From: a bacterium
GTDB lineage: Bacteria; Fibrobacterota; Fibrobacteria; UBA11236
Assembly: GCA_900299345.1 (NCBI GenBank)
Contig: OMJM01000076.1
Coordinates: 1-59,012, forward strand
Length of the DNA stretch: 59,012 nucleotides
Direction: 5' to 3'
The notes below the pieces were generated by a model, which did no database searches, had not been told where the DNA came from, and saw only the letters and a program-made list of their open reading frames with translations. The translations under genes were made by a program, and so were the position numbers. The number at the start of each line of letters is the position of its first letter. Position 1 is the first letter of the stretch. Positions 51,946 through 59,012 of the stretch are shown here, piece by piece.

Positions 51946-52821
51946 ATGCGCTCCCTTTTCTTCATTCCATCCCTTGCATTGCTGCTTTGCGCCTGCGACA
52001 AGGTGGACTATCAACCCGTCCCGCCGGGTTCCGTTGCACTGACCGTGCATCATCTGGGCGCATACTCCTCGCAAATCGACGATGAGGAAAAGGAAGTTCA
52101 GGGAACCGTTTTCCAAACCCGTTGGACGGTGCACTATGAGAAACGGGGAAACGGTTGGAGCATTCAACGTCGACTGGACAGTCTGGTGGGCAAGGGTTAC
52201 CACAAATTTTCCATGCCGAATGAGCTGGAGAAAAAGGTCAACCTCGATATCGAATTGGGTGACGATGGCGTGCCAGTCCGAGTCACAGGATATGATTCGC
52301 TGCACAGCATCTTGAAACGCATCGAACAACGGGAGAGTTACCGTGAACAGCTTCTCCGCATGAGCGATACGGTTCAATTTCAGGCTTTACAACGCGACGC
52401 TTTCCGTCTACGCAAGTTGTTGCAACCCGGAATCCATAAGAGGGGAGACCGACTCGACGTTGAAGCGATCAACAAACAACTGGAAACCATGAAGCTCGAT
52501 TCGGCGGTTTATCAGGGCGACAGGCCGCGTCTGGAACTTCGCTGTCTCGAATTTGAAACCTATTACCATCGTGAAGATTCATTACCGCTCTTGGTGGAGC
52601 AATTTTTTTACAGTGCGCCAGCCCACCGCAAATGGAAACATTCCGCCTGGCAGCAGGGAAAGGTGGATGGAATGTGGCATTTCTCGGTGGAGCGAAAAAC
52701 CGGATTGCCGTGTTTCGAGTCCATCACCGAATCCGGCCATGTGGTGTTGAAAGACACCACGGATAGGGACACATTGCCGATTTCCCTTTACCGCTATGAA
52801 GAAGATCTCTACACCCGTTAA
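51946..52821 (+). CDS. Hypothetical lipoprotein
   Basis: A 291-residue protein with lipobox LALLLCAC (Cys at about 16-17). The body alternates beta strands with charged helices: VALTVHHLGAYSS, QTRWTVHYEKRGNGWSIQRRLDSLVGKGYHKF, RLELRCLEFETYYHRED, WHFSVERKTGLPCFESITESGHVVL. It resembles the general layout of exported DUF-type proteins that sense or bind a ligand, but I know no family. It starts 8 bp after miaA and its end overlaps the next lipoprotein gene by 26 bp. Confidence 0.68.
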   Translation: MRSLFFIPSLALLLCACDKVDYQPVPPGSVALTVHHLGAYSSQIDDEEKEVQGTVFQTRWTVHYEKRGNGWSIQRRLDSLVGKGYHKFSMPNELEKKVNLDIELGDDGVPVRVTGYDSLHSILKRIEQRESYREQLLRMSDTVQFQALQRDAFRLRKLLQPGIHKRGDRLDVEAINKQLETMKLDSAVYQGDRPRLELRCLEFETYYHREDSLPLLVEQFFYSAPAHRKWKHSAWQQGKVDGMWHFSVERKTGLPCFESITESGHVVLKDTTDRDTLPISLYRYEEDLYTR

Positions 52822-53167
52822 AGCCGCTCTGGCCGCACTGTTGCTGTCCGGTTGCGCCTTCACCGATCAAGGGGAGATGGTCAATCGGGAACAGAACGAA
52901 CTGGAACGATTGGAGCGCAAGCGCGAGGACTACGAATCCCGCTATGTGATGGTGTTGAACAACCTGGAACGCAACACCGGCGACCCGAAGATGGAACGGG
53001 AACGCGACATGGTGCGGAAGAAAATCCTGGATTTGAACACACAGATTACCGCGCAACGGGAGATTTACGAGCGCAGCGTGCAGGACTGGGAGAAAAAACT
53101 GCTGGAAGAGAAATTACAGAAGGAAATCTTCGAACGGGAAGAACGCTCCCTGCCGCCTAATCCCTGA
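52796..53167 (+). CDS. Small coiled-coil lipoprotein
   Basis: A 123-residue lipoprotein with signal LAALLLSGC (Cys20). From about residue 28 to the end it is a continuous charged helix with heptad-like spacing (LERLERKREDYESRYVMVLNNLER; VRKKILDLNTQITAQREIYERSVQ), ending in a short Pro-containing tail. The start lies within the previous gene, so the two lipoproteins are coupled and may act together. The end overlaps tatD, which converges. Confidence 0.68.
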   Translation: MKKISTPVKAALAALLLSGCAFTDQGEMVNREQNELERLERKREDYESRYVMVLNNLERNTGDPKMERERDMVRKKILDLNTQITAQREIYERSVQDWEKKLLEEKLQKEIFEREERSLPPNP

Positions 53168-53951
53168 TGCCGTAGAAAGCACGGGCGTTCTTCAACAACG
53201 CCGCCGCCGTTTCTTCCACCGATTTCTGTTTAACCTCCGCAAGTCTTTCAATGATGCGGGGAATATGTCCGGGATGCGCCGCCTGACCGCGGAACGGCTC
53301 CGGCGCAAGATAAGGCGCATCGGTTTCCACCAGCATGCGTTCCAATGGAACTCGCGACGCCACGGCGCGCACATCATCCGAATTCTTGAACGTGACGATG
53401 CCTGTGAAGCCAATGTAGAGGTTGGAAAAGCCTTGCAGCAAGTTCTCAGCTAAATCCACCGACGACGTAAAGCAATGCACATGCATCGGCCAGTCGCGGG
53501 GAATAGTCTCCTGCATCACAGCCAAGGTATCCGCTTCGGCTTCGCGGGTATGGATCACCAATGGCTTTCCGGCTGCGATTCCAATCGCGATCTGATGCCG
53601 GAAGGATGCCATCTGAACGTCTCGCGGGGAGTAATCGTAGTGGTAATCCAAGCCGATTTCGCCATAGGCCACACACTTGGGATGACGGAGTGCCGCTGCA
53701 ATCCGTGCTTCAACATCGGGCGTATAATCCTTGGCATCGTGGGGATGAATACCGAAAGATCCGTAAACCCCGTCTTCGTTCATCAATTCCAGTACGGGTT
53801 CGATGGAATGCGGGTCGCAGGAAATGGTCACACAGGCGGCCAATTCGGGAGGGAAATACCTGCGTTTCAACTCAGCATAAGATTCCAGCTTGAGTCGCTT
53901 GAGAACGCCATCAAGGTGACAGTGAGTGTCAATGAAGGCTAGGGAAGACAT
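53157..53951 (-). CDS. tatD: TatD-family metal-dependent hydrolase/DNase
   Basis: A 264-residue TIM-barrel hydrolase. The first metal motif is IDTHCHLD (His10, His12), then GIHPHDA, YGEIGLDYHYDYSP (Glu), KPLVIHTREAE (His), VHCFTSS (His) and LVETDAPYLAPEPFRG (Asp). All metal ligands of TatD/YcfH proteins are present. These enzymes have 3'-5' exonuclease or DNase activity. The ATG at 53951 is supported by homology. A longer frame from 54011 would run through the tRNA-Ala gene. Confidence 0.92.
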   Translation of the reverse strand: MSSLAFIDTHCHLDGVLKRLKLESYAELKRRYFPPELAACVTISCDPHSIEPVLELMNEDGVYGSFGIHPHDAKDYTPDVEARIAAALRHPKCVAYGEIGLDYHYDYSPRDVQMASFRHQIAIGIAAGKPLVIHTREAEADTLAVMQETIPRDWPMHVHCFTSSVDLAENLLQGFSNLYIGFTGIVTFKNSDDVRAVASRVPLERMLVETDAPYLAPEPFRGQAAHPGHIPRIIERLAEVKQKSVEETAAALLKNARAFYGIRD

Positions 53952-53966
53952 AAGAAGAGGAAAAAG

Positions 53967-54042
53967 TGGTGGAGCCATGGAGAGTCGAACTCCAGACCCC
54001 TTGCATGCCATGCAAGTGCTCTACCAACTGAGCTATGACCCC
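53967..54042 (-). tRNA. tRNA-Ala (GGC)
   Basis: A 76-nt gene on the minus strand. The acceptor GGGGTCA pairs with TGGCTCC (two G-U type pairs), with discriminator A and encoded CCA. The anticodon stem CTTGC/GCAAG encloses ATGGCAT, giving anticodon GGC. The T-arm TGGAG-TTCGACT-CTCCA is perfect. A G-U pair at 3-70 is the classical identity element read by AlaRS (G3 opposite T). Confidence 0.95.
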
Positions 54043-54078
54043 ACGAGGGCGAGAAAGGTAATTCAACCTTCTCCGCGA

Positions 54079-56241
54079 TTAAAGACTATCCGGCCAAAGC
54101 CGGTTGTTTTCGATGACATGCAAGTGCAGACGGGCCAATTGACGTGCCAGTGGCTCCAACGAATCCCGCAAACTGCGATGTTCCGACAGGATATTGTGTC
54201 GCTCCATCCGGTCGGTTTCCACATCGAATAATTCCTCGCCCTGCTCCCTCTGCACATTTCCCCAAGCACCATGCCAGCGGTAAGGACCGCGCTCTATAAG
54301 TGCCTGCTCCGCACGGAACAGAAAACCGGTTTGATTCTCCCGTTTGGCGGGTAAAAGCAGGCTGTGACCCATGTAGGAATTCTCCTCGCGAATGCCCGCC
54401 AGATCCAGAATCGTGGGGCCCAGATCGAAATGCGCCGCGAGACCCTCATGAGGACCCGGTGACCCCAGCTTTGTATGGGCTCCCGCGACGACGAAGGGGA
54501 GCCATACGTTTTCATTGTACAATCCGCAGCCGATGTTGGAACAGCCGTGTTCGCCGAGGGGAAAACCGTGATCCGCCATCACGATAAACACGGTGTGATC
54601 AAACCACGGCTGATCGCGCAGCGAATTCACGAATACCCTGATGCACGAATCCGTATAGGCCATGGTGAAATGAATGCGCTGATTTATGGGCAACCCTCTC
54701 TGTTCCGCATTCATATCCGGTGCCGCATCGAATGGATAATGATTGGACTTGGTCATCCCCGTGACGAAGAATGGACGATCCATTGAGAGGCTGTCCCGCA
54801 TCCATGCACTCATGTTGCGCAACATATCCCCGTCATTCTCCTGATCGCGGTGGTAGGTTACGCCCTGATACCACTGGCGAAGCCACGGAGTCTGGTTGTC
54901 CCAGGCAGGATCGGGGGCGGAGAAGTAATGGGTACGATATCCGTAGCGTCCCAGCACGGCCGTGAAAGAACGGTGATTCAAGCCTGTGAATTCGCTGGAG
55001 ATATACCGCATTGGATGTTGAAGAATGGAAAGATGAACAGCGATCAACGCATGAATGGTCGGCAGTCCTGATGTGATCATGCGGGTCCAGTAATGACCGG
55101 CATGCGCCAGACTGTCGAGAAACGGAGTGGCCGAATCGAAAGCTCCATAGGGTTTCAAATGCCCCACATTCACACCGCGATGGGATTCCAAAAGCAGGAA
55201 CACAAAGTTCCATGGCTTGGCATCTATGCCGTCACAATCCTCGTCCACACCGTTTCCAGAGATGTCAATGGCGCCCGGATGCACGGTAGCGTCGGTATCA
55301 AGACAATCGTGCGATTTTGGATATCCATCGCCGTCTCTGTCGGCATCGCATAACATCGGCTTGACGACCTGCGCACAATAGGCTTCAAGTGGCACGCGAT
55401 AGTAGGGATAATCAGCTCTCGGAAAAATCCAGTTGCCATCACCACTCCCGATGCGCCAAAGCATCTGATATCTGTTTTCCAGTAATGTCAGGCTGTCCGC
55501 AGACAGGGATGGGACGTTCTTTCTTTCAAGGGACAGATACACGGATTGCACAAAGGGACGAAGACGCGCCATACGATGGTAGCCGGTCCAGATCTGATAG
55601 ACATACAGATACCCGACCAAGCTGCCGCCGAGGATCCACGCCACGGGTTTCAATCTCCATTCGGTTGCACGAACCCAAGCAGCTTGTGTCAGCTGACGGT
55701 ACAGCAGCAAAGACACAGGAATGCATCCGAAAAAAAGAACATAGGGGAGATAGCGGATGGATTTGTCGGCTTCCAAGAAATGAAAAACTTGTCGTACCGA
55801 GGCTGAATTGCCATAAACCCGCGCAAACCCCAAATCGAAATGCGCTCCCATGAACCGCAAAGTTTCATGATCGATCACCGTCAGCAGCAACAGTACCGAA
55901 TGAAAAACAATGAGAAGCTTGAAGAAAATGCCGGTCCATCGCGGCATGAATCGGGCAGTCACCACCATGAGAAACAACAATGGCAGAGACCAGAGGAATA
56001 TCCAGTGTAAATCGATGAACAACGCGTGAAAGATGTACCAGTCCGCCTTGCCCACGATGTCGAAACCGAAGGCATCCTTGCGGAAAAGAAGCGCGACACG
56101 AAGCAACGCATGCGTCATCCACACCGCAAGCAGAAATGCGGTGGCGCGATTAAGCCACTGGCCGGCGGGTCCTGCCAGTCTCTTGAAGGATTCGACAACC
56201 CGTTTCAGGCCGAATTGTCCGGGATATTGGCTGGAAGGCAC
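54079..56241 (-). CDS. LTA-synthase-like membrane sulfatase/phosphotransferase with MopE-type insert
   Basis: A 720-residue protein. The N-terminal part has about five to six helices (for example FLWSLPLLFLMVVTA, GIFFKLLIVFHSVLLLLTVI, YLPYVLFFGCIPVSLLLY). Residues 298-341 are a Cys- and Asp-rich MopE-type metal-binding motif, with DADRDGDGYP and GNGVDEDCDGID. The sulfatase/alkaline-phosphatase fold follows: metal-binding Glu in FVFLLLESHRG, the likely nucleophile Thr395 in SGLPTIHAL, and VIVMADHG-like IVMADHGFPLGEHG. Predicted to transfer or remove phospho- or sulfo-groups on envelope polymers. The substrate is unknown. Confidence 0.82.
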   Translation of the reverse strand: MPSSQYPGQFGLKRVVESFKRLAGPAGQWLNRATAFLLAVWMTHALLRVALLFRKDAFGFDIVGKADWYIFHALFIDLHWIFLWSLPLLFLMVVTARFMPRWTGIFFKLLIVFHSVLLLLTVIDHETLRFMGAHFDLGFARVYGNSASVRQVFHFLEADKSIRYLPYVLFFGCIPVSLLLYRQLTQAAWVRATEWRLKPVAWILGGSLVGYLYVYQIWTGYHRMARLRPFVQSVYLSLERKNVPSLSADSLTLLENRYQMLWRIGSGDGNWIFPRADYPYYRVPLEAYCAQVVKPMLCDADRDGDGYPKSHDCLDTDATVHPGAIDISGNGVDEDCDGIDAKPWNFVFLLLESHRGVNVGHLKPYGAFDSATPFLDSLAHAGHYWTRMITSGLPTIHALIAVHLSILQHPMRYISSEFTGLNHRSFTAVLGRYGYRTHYFSAPDPAWDNQTPWLRQWYQGVTYHRDQENDGDMLRNMSAWMRDSLSMDRPFFVTGMTKSNHYPFDAAPDMNAEQRGLPINQRIHFTMAYTDSCIRVFVNSLRDQPWFDHTVFIVMADHGFPLGEHGCSNIGCGLYNENVWLPFVVAGAHTKLGSPGPHEGLAAHFDLGPTILDLAGIREENSYMGHSLLLPAKRENQTGFLFRAEQALIERGPYRWHGAWGNVQREQGEELFDVETDRMERHNILSEHRSLRDSLEPLARQLARLHLHVIENNRLWPDSL

Positions 56242-56269
56242 GGATCAAAAATGGTAAACAGGGATGTCT

Positions 56270-57037
56270 TCACAAGGTTTCTGCGAAAAAATCCTTCATC
56301 AGGGCAAACGCCCGGCGGTCTGCTTTTTCGTCATACGCAACTCCCTGTTTGGGATCCGTGCCGGCTAGAGGATTGGTGAAGGCGTGCACGGCTCCACCGT
56401 AGAACATCACTTGCCAGTCGATTTCCGCCACGCGCGCCTCGTCCATGAAATTCAACGCCTCCGCCTGCGTGGCATAGGGATCTTCCGCTCCCTGCAGCAC
56501 TAACACCTTGCCATGTATGTTTTTCGCGTCCCGAGGGAATGGTGTGACCAAATTTCCATGGATGCTGACCGTTCCCTTGAGCCAGGCTCCGGAACGCGCC
56601 AGTTCCAGTGCCGCCAAACCCCCAAAGCAAAACCCCATGGACGCCTCCCGCGAAGTGTCCACACCTTTCTGCCTGTTCAGTGCCGCCAGTGCCGCAATAG
56701 CGCGTTGCCGCAAAAGAAGGACATCTTCCTTCAAATCTCCCGCCAATTTTCCAGCCTCCTTGGCTGACTTGGGCTGGGCACCCTTTCCGTAGAGGTCCAC
56801 GATAAAAACAGCATAACCCCACTTCGCGACGCGCAAGGCATAGGCATCGGCCTGAGATGTCATTCCCATCCAATCGGGCATCAAAGCGATGGCGGGGAGC
56901 AGATGCTTGGCATTCTTTGGAAGGACCAACCGGCCTTCGAATTGAATGCCTCCCTGCTCGTAAGACACGGGCTGAATTTGCACATCTTGAGCAGCGGCAA
57001 ATACGAGGGTCGTCAAAAGGATCAAAAGAGAGGGCAT
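56270..57037 (-). CDS. Exported dienelactone hydrolase family protein
   Basis: A 255-residue alpha/beta hydrolase with a signal peptide (residues 1-16). The triad is Cys137 in GFCFGG, Asp186 in GAEDPY and His218 in GAVHAF, the Cys-His-Asp set of dienelactone hydrolases. It opens with a beta strand EQGGIQFEGRLVLP typical of this group. Most family members with a signal peptide have unassigned esterase activity, so substrate is open. It is 28 bp upstream of the sulfatase gene on the same strand. Confidence 0.9.
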   Translation of the reverse strand: MPSLLILLTTLVFAAAQDVQIQPVSYEQGGIQFEGRLVLPKNAKHLLPAIALMPDWMGMTSQADAYALRVAKWGYAVFIVDLYGKGAQPKSAKEAGKLAGDLKEDVLLLRQRAIAALAALNRQKGVDTSREASMGFCFGGLAALELARSGAWLKGTVSIHGNLVTPFPRDAKNIHGKVLVLQGAEDPYATQAEALNFMDEARVAEIDWQVMFYGGAVHAFTNPLAGTDPKQGVAYDEKADRRAFALMKDFFAETL

Positions 57038-57129
57038 ACTATCCTCCTTGTCGAGATGGACACAAGATACGCGATTCGACCTTCCGCGCTGAAGAAGGGG
57101 TTCAAACGCCGGATTAAATAAGGTCTTTG

Positions 57130-57158
57130 TTGACCGACAGGACGAATGAAACTAAGAT
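57130..57158 (+). promoter_or_regulatory. Promoter of initiator tRNA
   Basis: TTGACC (57130-57135) and TAAGAT (57153-57158) are spaced 17 bp. Transcription would start near 57165, about five bases before the mature tRNA. Confidence 0.7.
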
Positions 57159-57169
57159 TGCCTTTCCGA

Positions 57170-57246
<77 letters not shown>

Positions 57247-57256
57247 AAACGTCAAA

Positions 57257-57282
57257 GGCGCCTGGAAACAGGCGCCTTTTTT
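57257..57282 (+). terminator. Intrinsic terminator after tRNA-fMet
   Basis: GGCGCCTG, loop GAAA, CAGGCGCC, then six T (57277-57282). It lies ten bases after the CCA end, so the initiator tRNA is a single-gene transcript. Confidence 0.92.
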
Positions 57283-57302
57283 ATTTGTGGAATGATGAAG
57301 GT

Positions 57303-57590
57303 TCAGCGCAATGCGACGTGCGGAGCGGACTTCGCAACACAGCCCTCATGGCTGTAATTCGCGCTGATCTTGGCGGCTGATGCCAGATAGAATCCGAAGA
57401 TGGTGTAGGACAATGCTGGAACTGGAAAAAACACCAAGGTGGAAACAAAGATCGGAACCCCGATGACAAGATGTCCCGTGGCGGTATGTTCGATTTCCCG
57501 GCACTTATCGACTGCGACATCCGTCGAATCCGTGGGACCGGAGATGGCAAAAGAAGCAAAGAGCAGAATTACGGCAAGAAAGCTTTTCAT
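57303..57590 (-). CDS. Small exported or membrane protein, unknown
   Basis: A 95-residue protein preceded by a GAGGAG ribosome binding site 7 bp before the ATG. It has a signal-like start (FLAVILLFASFAISG), a short polar part with one Cys (DKCREIEHTATG), a strongly hydrophobic segment at about 40-66 (HLVIGVPIFVSTLVFFPVPALSYTIF), and a second Cys near the end (HEGC). No family recognised. An overlapping frame (57281-57559) has no ribosome site or signal and is discounted. Confidence 0.6.
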   Translation of the reverse strand: MKSFLAVILLFASFAISGPTDSTDVAVDKCREIEHTATGHLVIGVPIFVSTLVFFPVPALSYTIFGFYLASAAKISANYSHEGCVAKSAPHVALR

Positions 57591-57630
57591 GGCCCACTCC
57601 TCTAGGATGCTTTAATAATAATCCAATCCG

Positions 57631-58215
57631 TTAAAGTTGGGGAAGGATTTGTGGCTTTGGCCTTTTTAAAAGAGACACTTCGTCAGCGGACAATTCCCGC
57701 CACGCACCTTCTGCCATCCCTTCCAGACGCAGTTTGCCTATCGCCGTTCGATGAAGCCGCTCCACGCGGTTTCCCACTGCCGCCAGCATGCGTTTCACCT
57801 GGTGATATCTGCCCTCGGTGATGGTGAGTTCCATCTCCCGTTCGGACAACATCAATACATGTGCAGGTGCGGTAGGCTCCGGATCATCTCGCAATACCAC
57901 ACCTTCACTCAATCGCTGAATCTGCTCTTCTGTCAGTGGGTGCTTAAGTTCGACGCGATAGGTCTTTGGGAGTTTGCGGCGAGGAGAGGTGAGGACGTGA
58001 TTCAACTCTCCGTCATTCGTCAAGATCAACAATCCTGTGGTATCTGCATCCAGACGTCCCACGGGTTGCACTCCGTTCTTGAGAAACTCCGGAGGAAGAA
58101 GATCGAATACAGAACGATGAGCGGACGGAGAACGACTGCATTCCACTCCGGAAGGTTTATGCAACATGATGTATATGAACGCCTCATCTTTACGCCGTTT
58201 GGATTTTCCAGCCAT
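57631..58215 (-). CDS. RsuA/RluE-family pseudouridine synthase without S4 domain
   Basis: A 194-residue pseudouridine synthase. Catalytic Asp56 is in VGRLDADTTGLLILTNDG, with FIYIMLHKPSGVECSR before and TSPRRKLPKTYRV, TITEGRYHQVKRMLAAVGNRVERLHR after. The sequence is close to RsuA (16S U516), but the usual N-terminal S4 RNA-binding domain is missing and only a ten-residue basic start remains. RluE is naturally S4-free, so this may be an RluE-type enzyme acting on 23S rRNA. Target unassigned. It follows rsmG by 14 bp. Confidence 0.88.
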   Translation of the reverse strand: MAGKSKRRKDEAFIYIMLHKPSGVECSRSPSAHRSVFDLLPPEFLKNGVQPVGRLDADTTGLLILTNDGELNHVLTSPRRKLPKTYRVELKHPLTEEQIQRLSEGVVLRDDPEPTAPAHVLMLSEREMELTITEGRYHQVKRMLAAVGNRVERLHRTAIGKLRLEGMAEGAWRELSADEVSLLKRPKPQILPQL

Positions 58216-58229
58216 TCGATTCTCAAATA

Positions 58230-58979
58230 TCAGGCTGTTCGTTCAAAAACAAGCAAGGCGCGATCCAGCGTTGTATTGGGAATACGATAGCGTTCATCCT
58301 TCACAAGCTTGTAGTTGGAAGGTACCGGTTCCTCCAACAATTCTTCATCCACACCGGGGCCCTTCATGAAAATCGCACGCCCCCCGACCGCCAGGGAATT
58401 TCCGAGACGGGGAAGAGTGATGGCGATGGATTCAAAGGCGCGTGTGATTGCCCCTTGCACAGGAACAGAAAACGATTTCGATGTGAATTTGTGTCCGAAT
58501 ACAGAAATCCCTTTGAGTCCGAGCTCCCGGATGACTGTTTCAAGAAATGCCACGCGACGAGGCCGGGGTTCAGCAAGAATGATTTCGGTTTCTGGAGAAA
58601 CAAGCTTGATCATCAACCCCGGAAATCCGGCCCCGCTTCCAATATCCACCAAGGGTGAAGGCCAGCGCCCTTTCATCATTCCATGCAGAATCAGGCAGTC
58701 GGCATAATGCCGTTGCGCAATGGTTTCAAACCCGATCAAACGCGTCAGATCGAGGTCTCCATTGTTTTTGCGCAACAACTGATGATATCTCCAGAGTTTG
58801 TCGAGCACTCCATCGGAGATCCGCACGCCATGCCGGACCAGCAGTTCGCCAAGGCGCTCCCGTGTCGGCGCTTCGGAATGCCCTCGATGCCTTTGAAATG
58901 GCGGGCGGCCTCCATGAGTCTTGGAAGGAGAACTCCAGCCCGGACTTGGCGGTGGTCCGCCCGAATCACGATGTCTCAT
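58230..58979 (-). CDS. rsmG: 16S rRNA (guanine-527-N7)-methyltransferase
   Basis: A 249-residue RsmG/GidB. The SAM motif is PLVDIGSGAGFPGLMIKLV, followed by ILAEPRPRRVAFLETVIRELGL and GAITRAFESI. NNGDLDLTRLIGFETIAQRHYADCLIL is the family's N-terminal block. The first 35-40 residues are Pro/Arg/Gly-rich and not conserved in the family, so the true start may be further downstream, for example near a codon around residue 40. Methylation of G527 affects streptomycin sensitivity. mnmG is often adjacent but would lie beyond the window. Confidence 0.93.
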   Translation of the reverse strand: MRHRDSGGPPPSPGWSSPSKTHGGRPPFQRHRGHSEAPTRERLGELLVRHGVRISDGVLDKLWRYHQLLRKNNGDLDLTRLIGFETIAQRHYADCLILHGMMKGRWPSPLVDIGSGAGFPGLMIKLVSPETEIILAEPRPRRVAFLETVIRELGLKGISVFGHKFTSKSFSVPVQGAITRAFESIAITLPRLGNSLAVGGRAIFMKGPGVDEELLEEPVPSNYKLVKDERYRIPNTTLDRALLVFERTA

Positions 58980-59012
58980 GGATAAACAGTAGTCAATGCG
59001 TGAAGATCAATG

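Noticed and set aside
58980-59012. DnaA-box-like TTTATCCAT (minus strand) near the right edge, suggesting oriC beside rsmG
   Set aside because: A single imperfect match with no cluster or AT-rich unwinding element. The sequence ends too soon to judge.

Overview
This window reads as a chromosomal segment of a free-living, aerobic, Gram-negative bacterium of roughly 55% GC. I see no phage, IS, integron or CRISPR signature. Outer-membrane features include lipoproteins, a lytic transglycosylase, an MlaE permease and a SPOR protein. The respiratory chain (alternative complex III plus an A2-type caa3 oxidase) and the secreted DUF2341/Ig-like protein with a FlgD-like tail fit the FCB superphylum, and Fibrobacterota or a close relative is my best guess. 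Placement rests on gene content only and is not secure.

Layout. 1-6.1 kb: tail of pcm, a small membrane protein, thpR/cutA (minus), purE-purK (plus), and a minus-strand glycerolipid cluster plsB-like/gpsA/acyP. 6.1-16.4 kb: a tightly coupled plus-strand run slt, DUF4159, DUF4175-like, mlaE, glnD, with overlapping or abutting reading frames. 16.4-16.8 kb: an isolated transcription unit for a 19-residue Lys/Ala peptide with its own promoter, strong ribosome binding site and terminator. 16.8-24.9 kb (minus): argS, rsfS, a LytR_C lipoprotein, an outer-membrane-like protein, panD, a DUF5683-like protein, tRNA-Leu, a SPOR protein, miaB, gph and an unknown membrane-anchored protein. 24.9-41.7 kb (minus): the respiratory block. 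actABCDEF, two tandem small membrane subunits, SCO, ctaC-D-E-F, and upstream nadA, a coupled unknown, DUF420, ctaA and ctaB. 41.9-46.3 kb: secreted DUF2341 protein, a possible attenuated EamA transporter, an M14 carboxypeptidase and tRNA-Gly. 46.4-59 kb: ligA, cysM, a LEA-type lipoprotein, an orphan ATP-grasp protein coupled to miaA, two lipoproteins, tatD, tRNA-Ala, an LTA-synthase-like sulfatase with an inserted MopE-type metal-binding motif, a dienelactone hydrolase, initiator tRNA, a small secreted protein, a pseudouridine synthase and rsmG.

How the genes work together. ActA-F should oxidise menaquinol or ubiquinol and pass electrons to the cytochrome-c-fused subunit II of the caa3 oxidase. 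CtaA and CtaB make haem A, and SCO and DUF420 proteins assist CuA and oxidase assembly. GpsA makes sn-glycerol-3-phosphate, which the PlsB-like enzyme acylates. PurE and PurK carboxylate AIR. MiaA and MiaB successively modify A37 of tRNA. The most interesting unexplained items are the 19-residue peptide unit, the tandem duplicated ACIII-linked membrane proteins, the leader with competing hairpins before the EamA gene, the MopE insertion in the sulfatase, and the orphan ATP-grasp and kinase-like proteins coupled to housekeeping genes.
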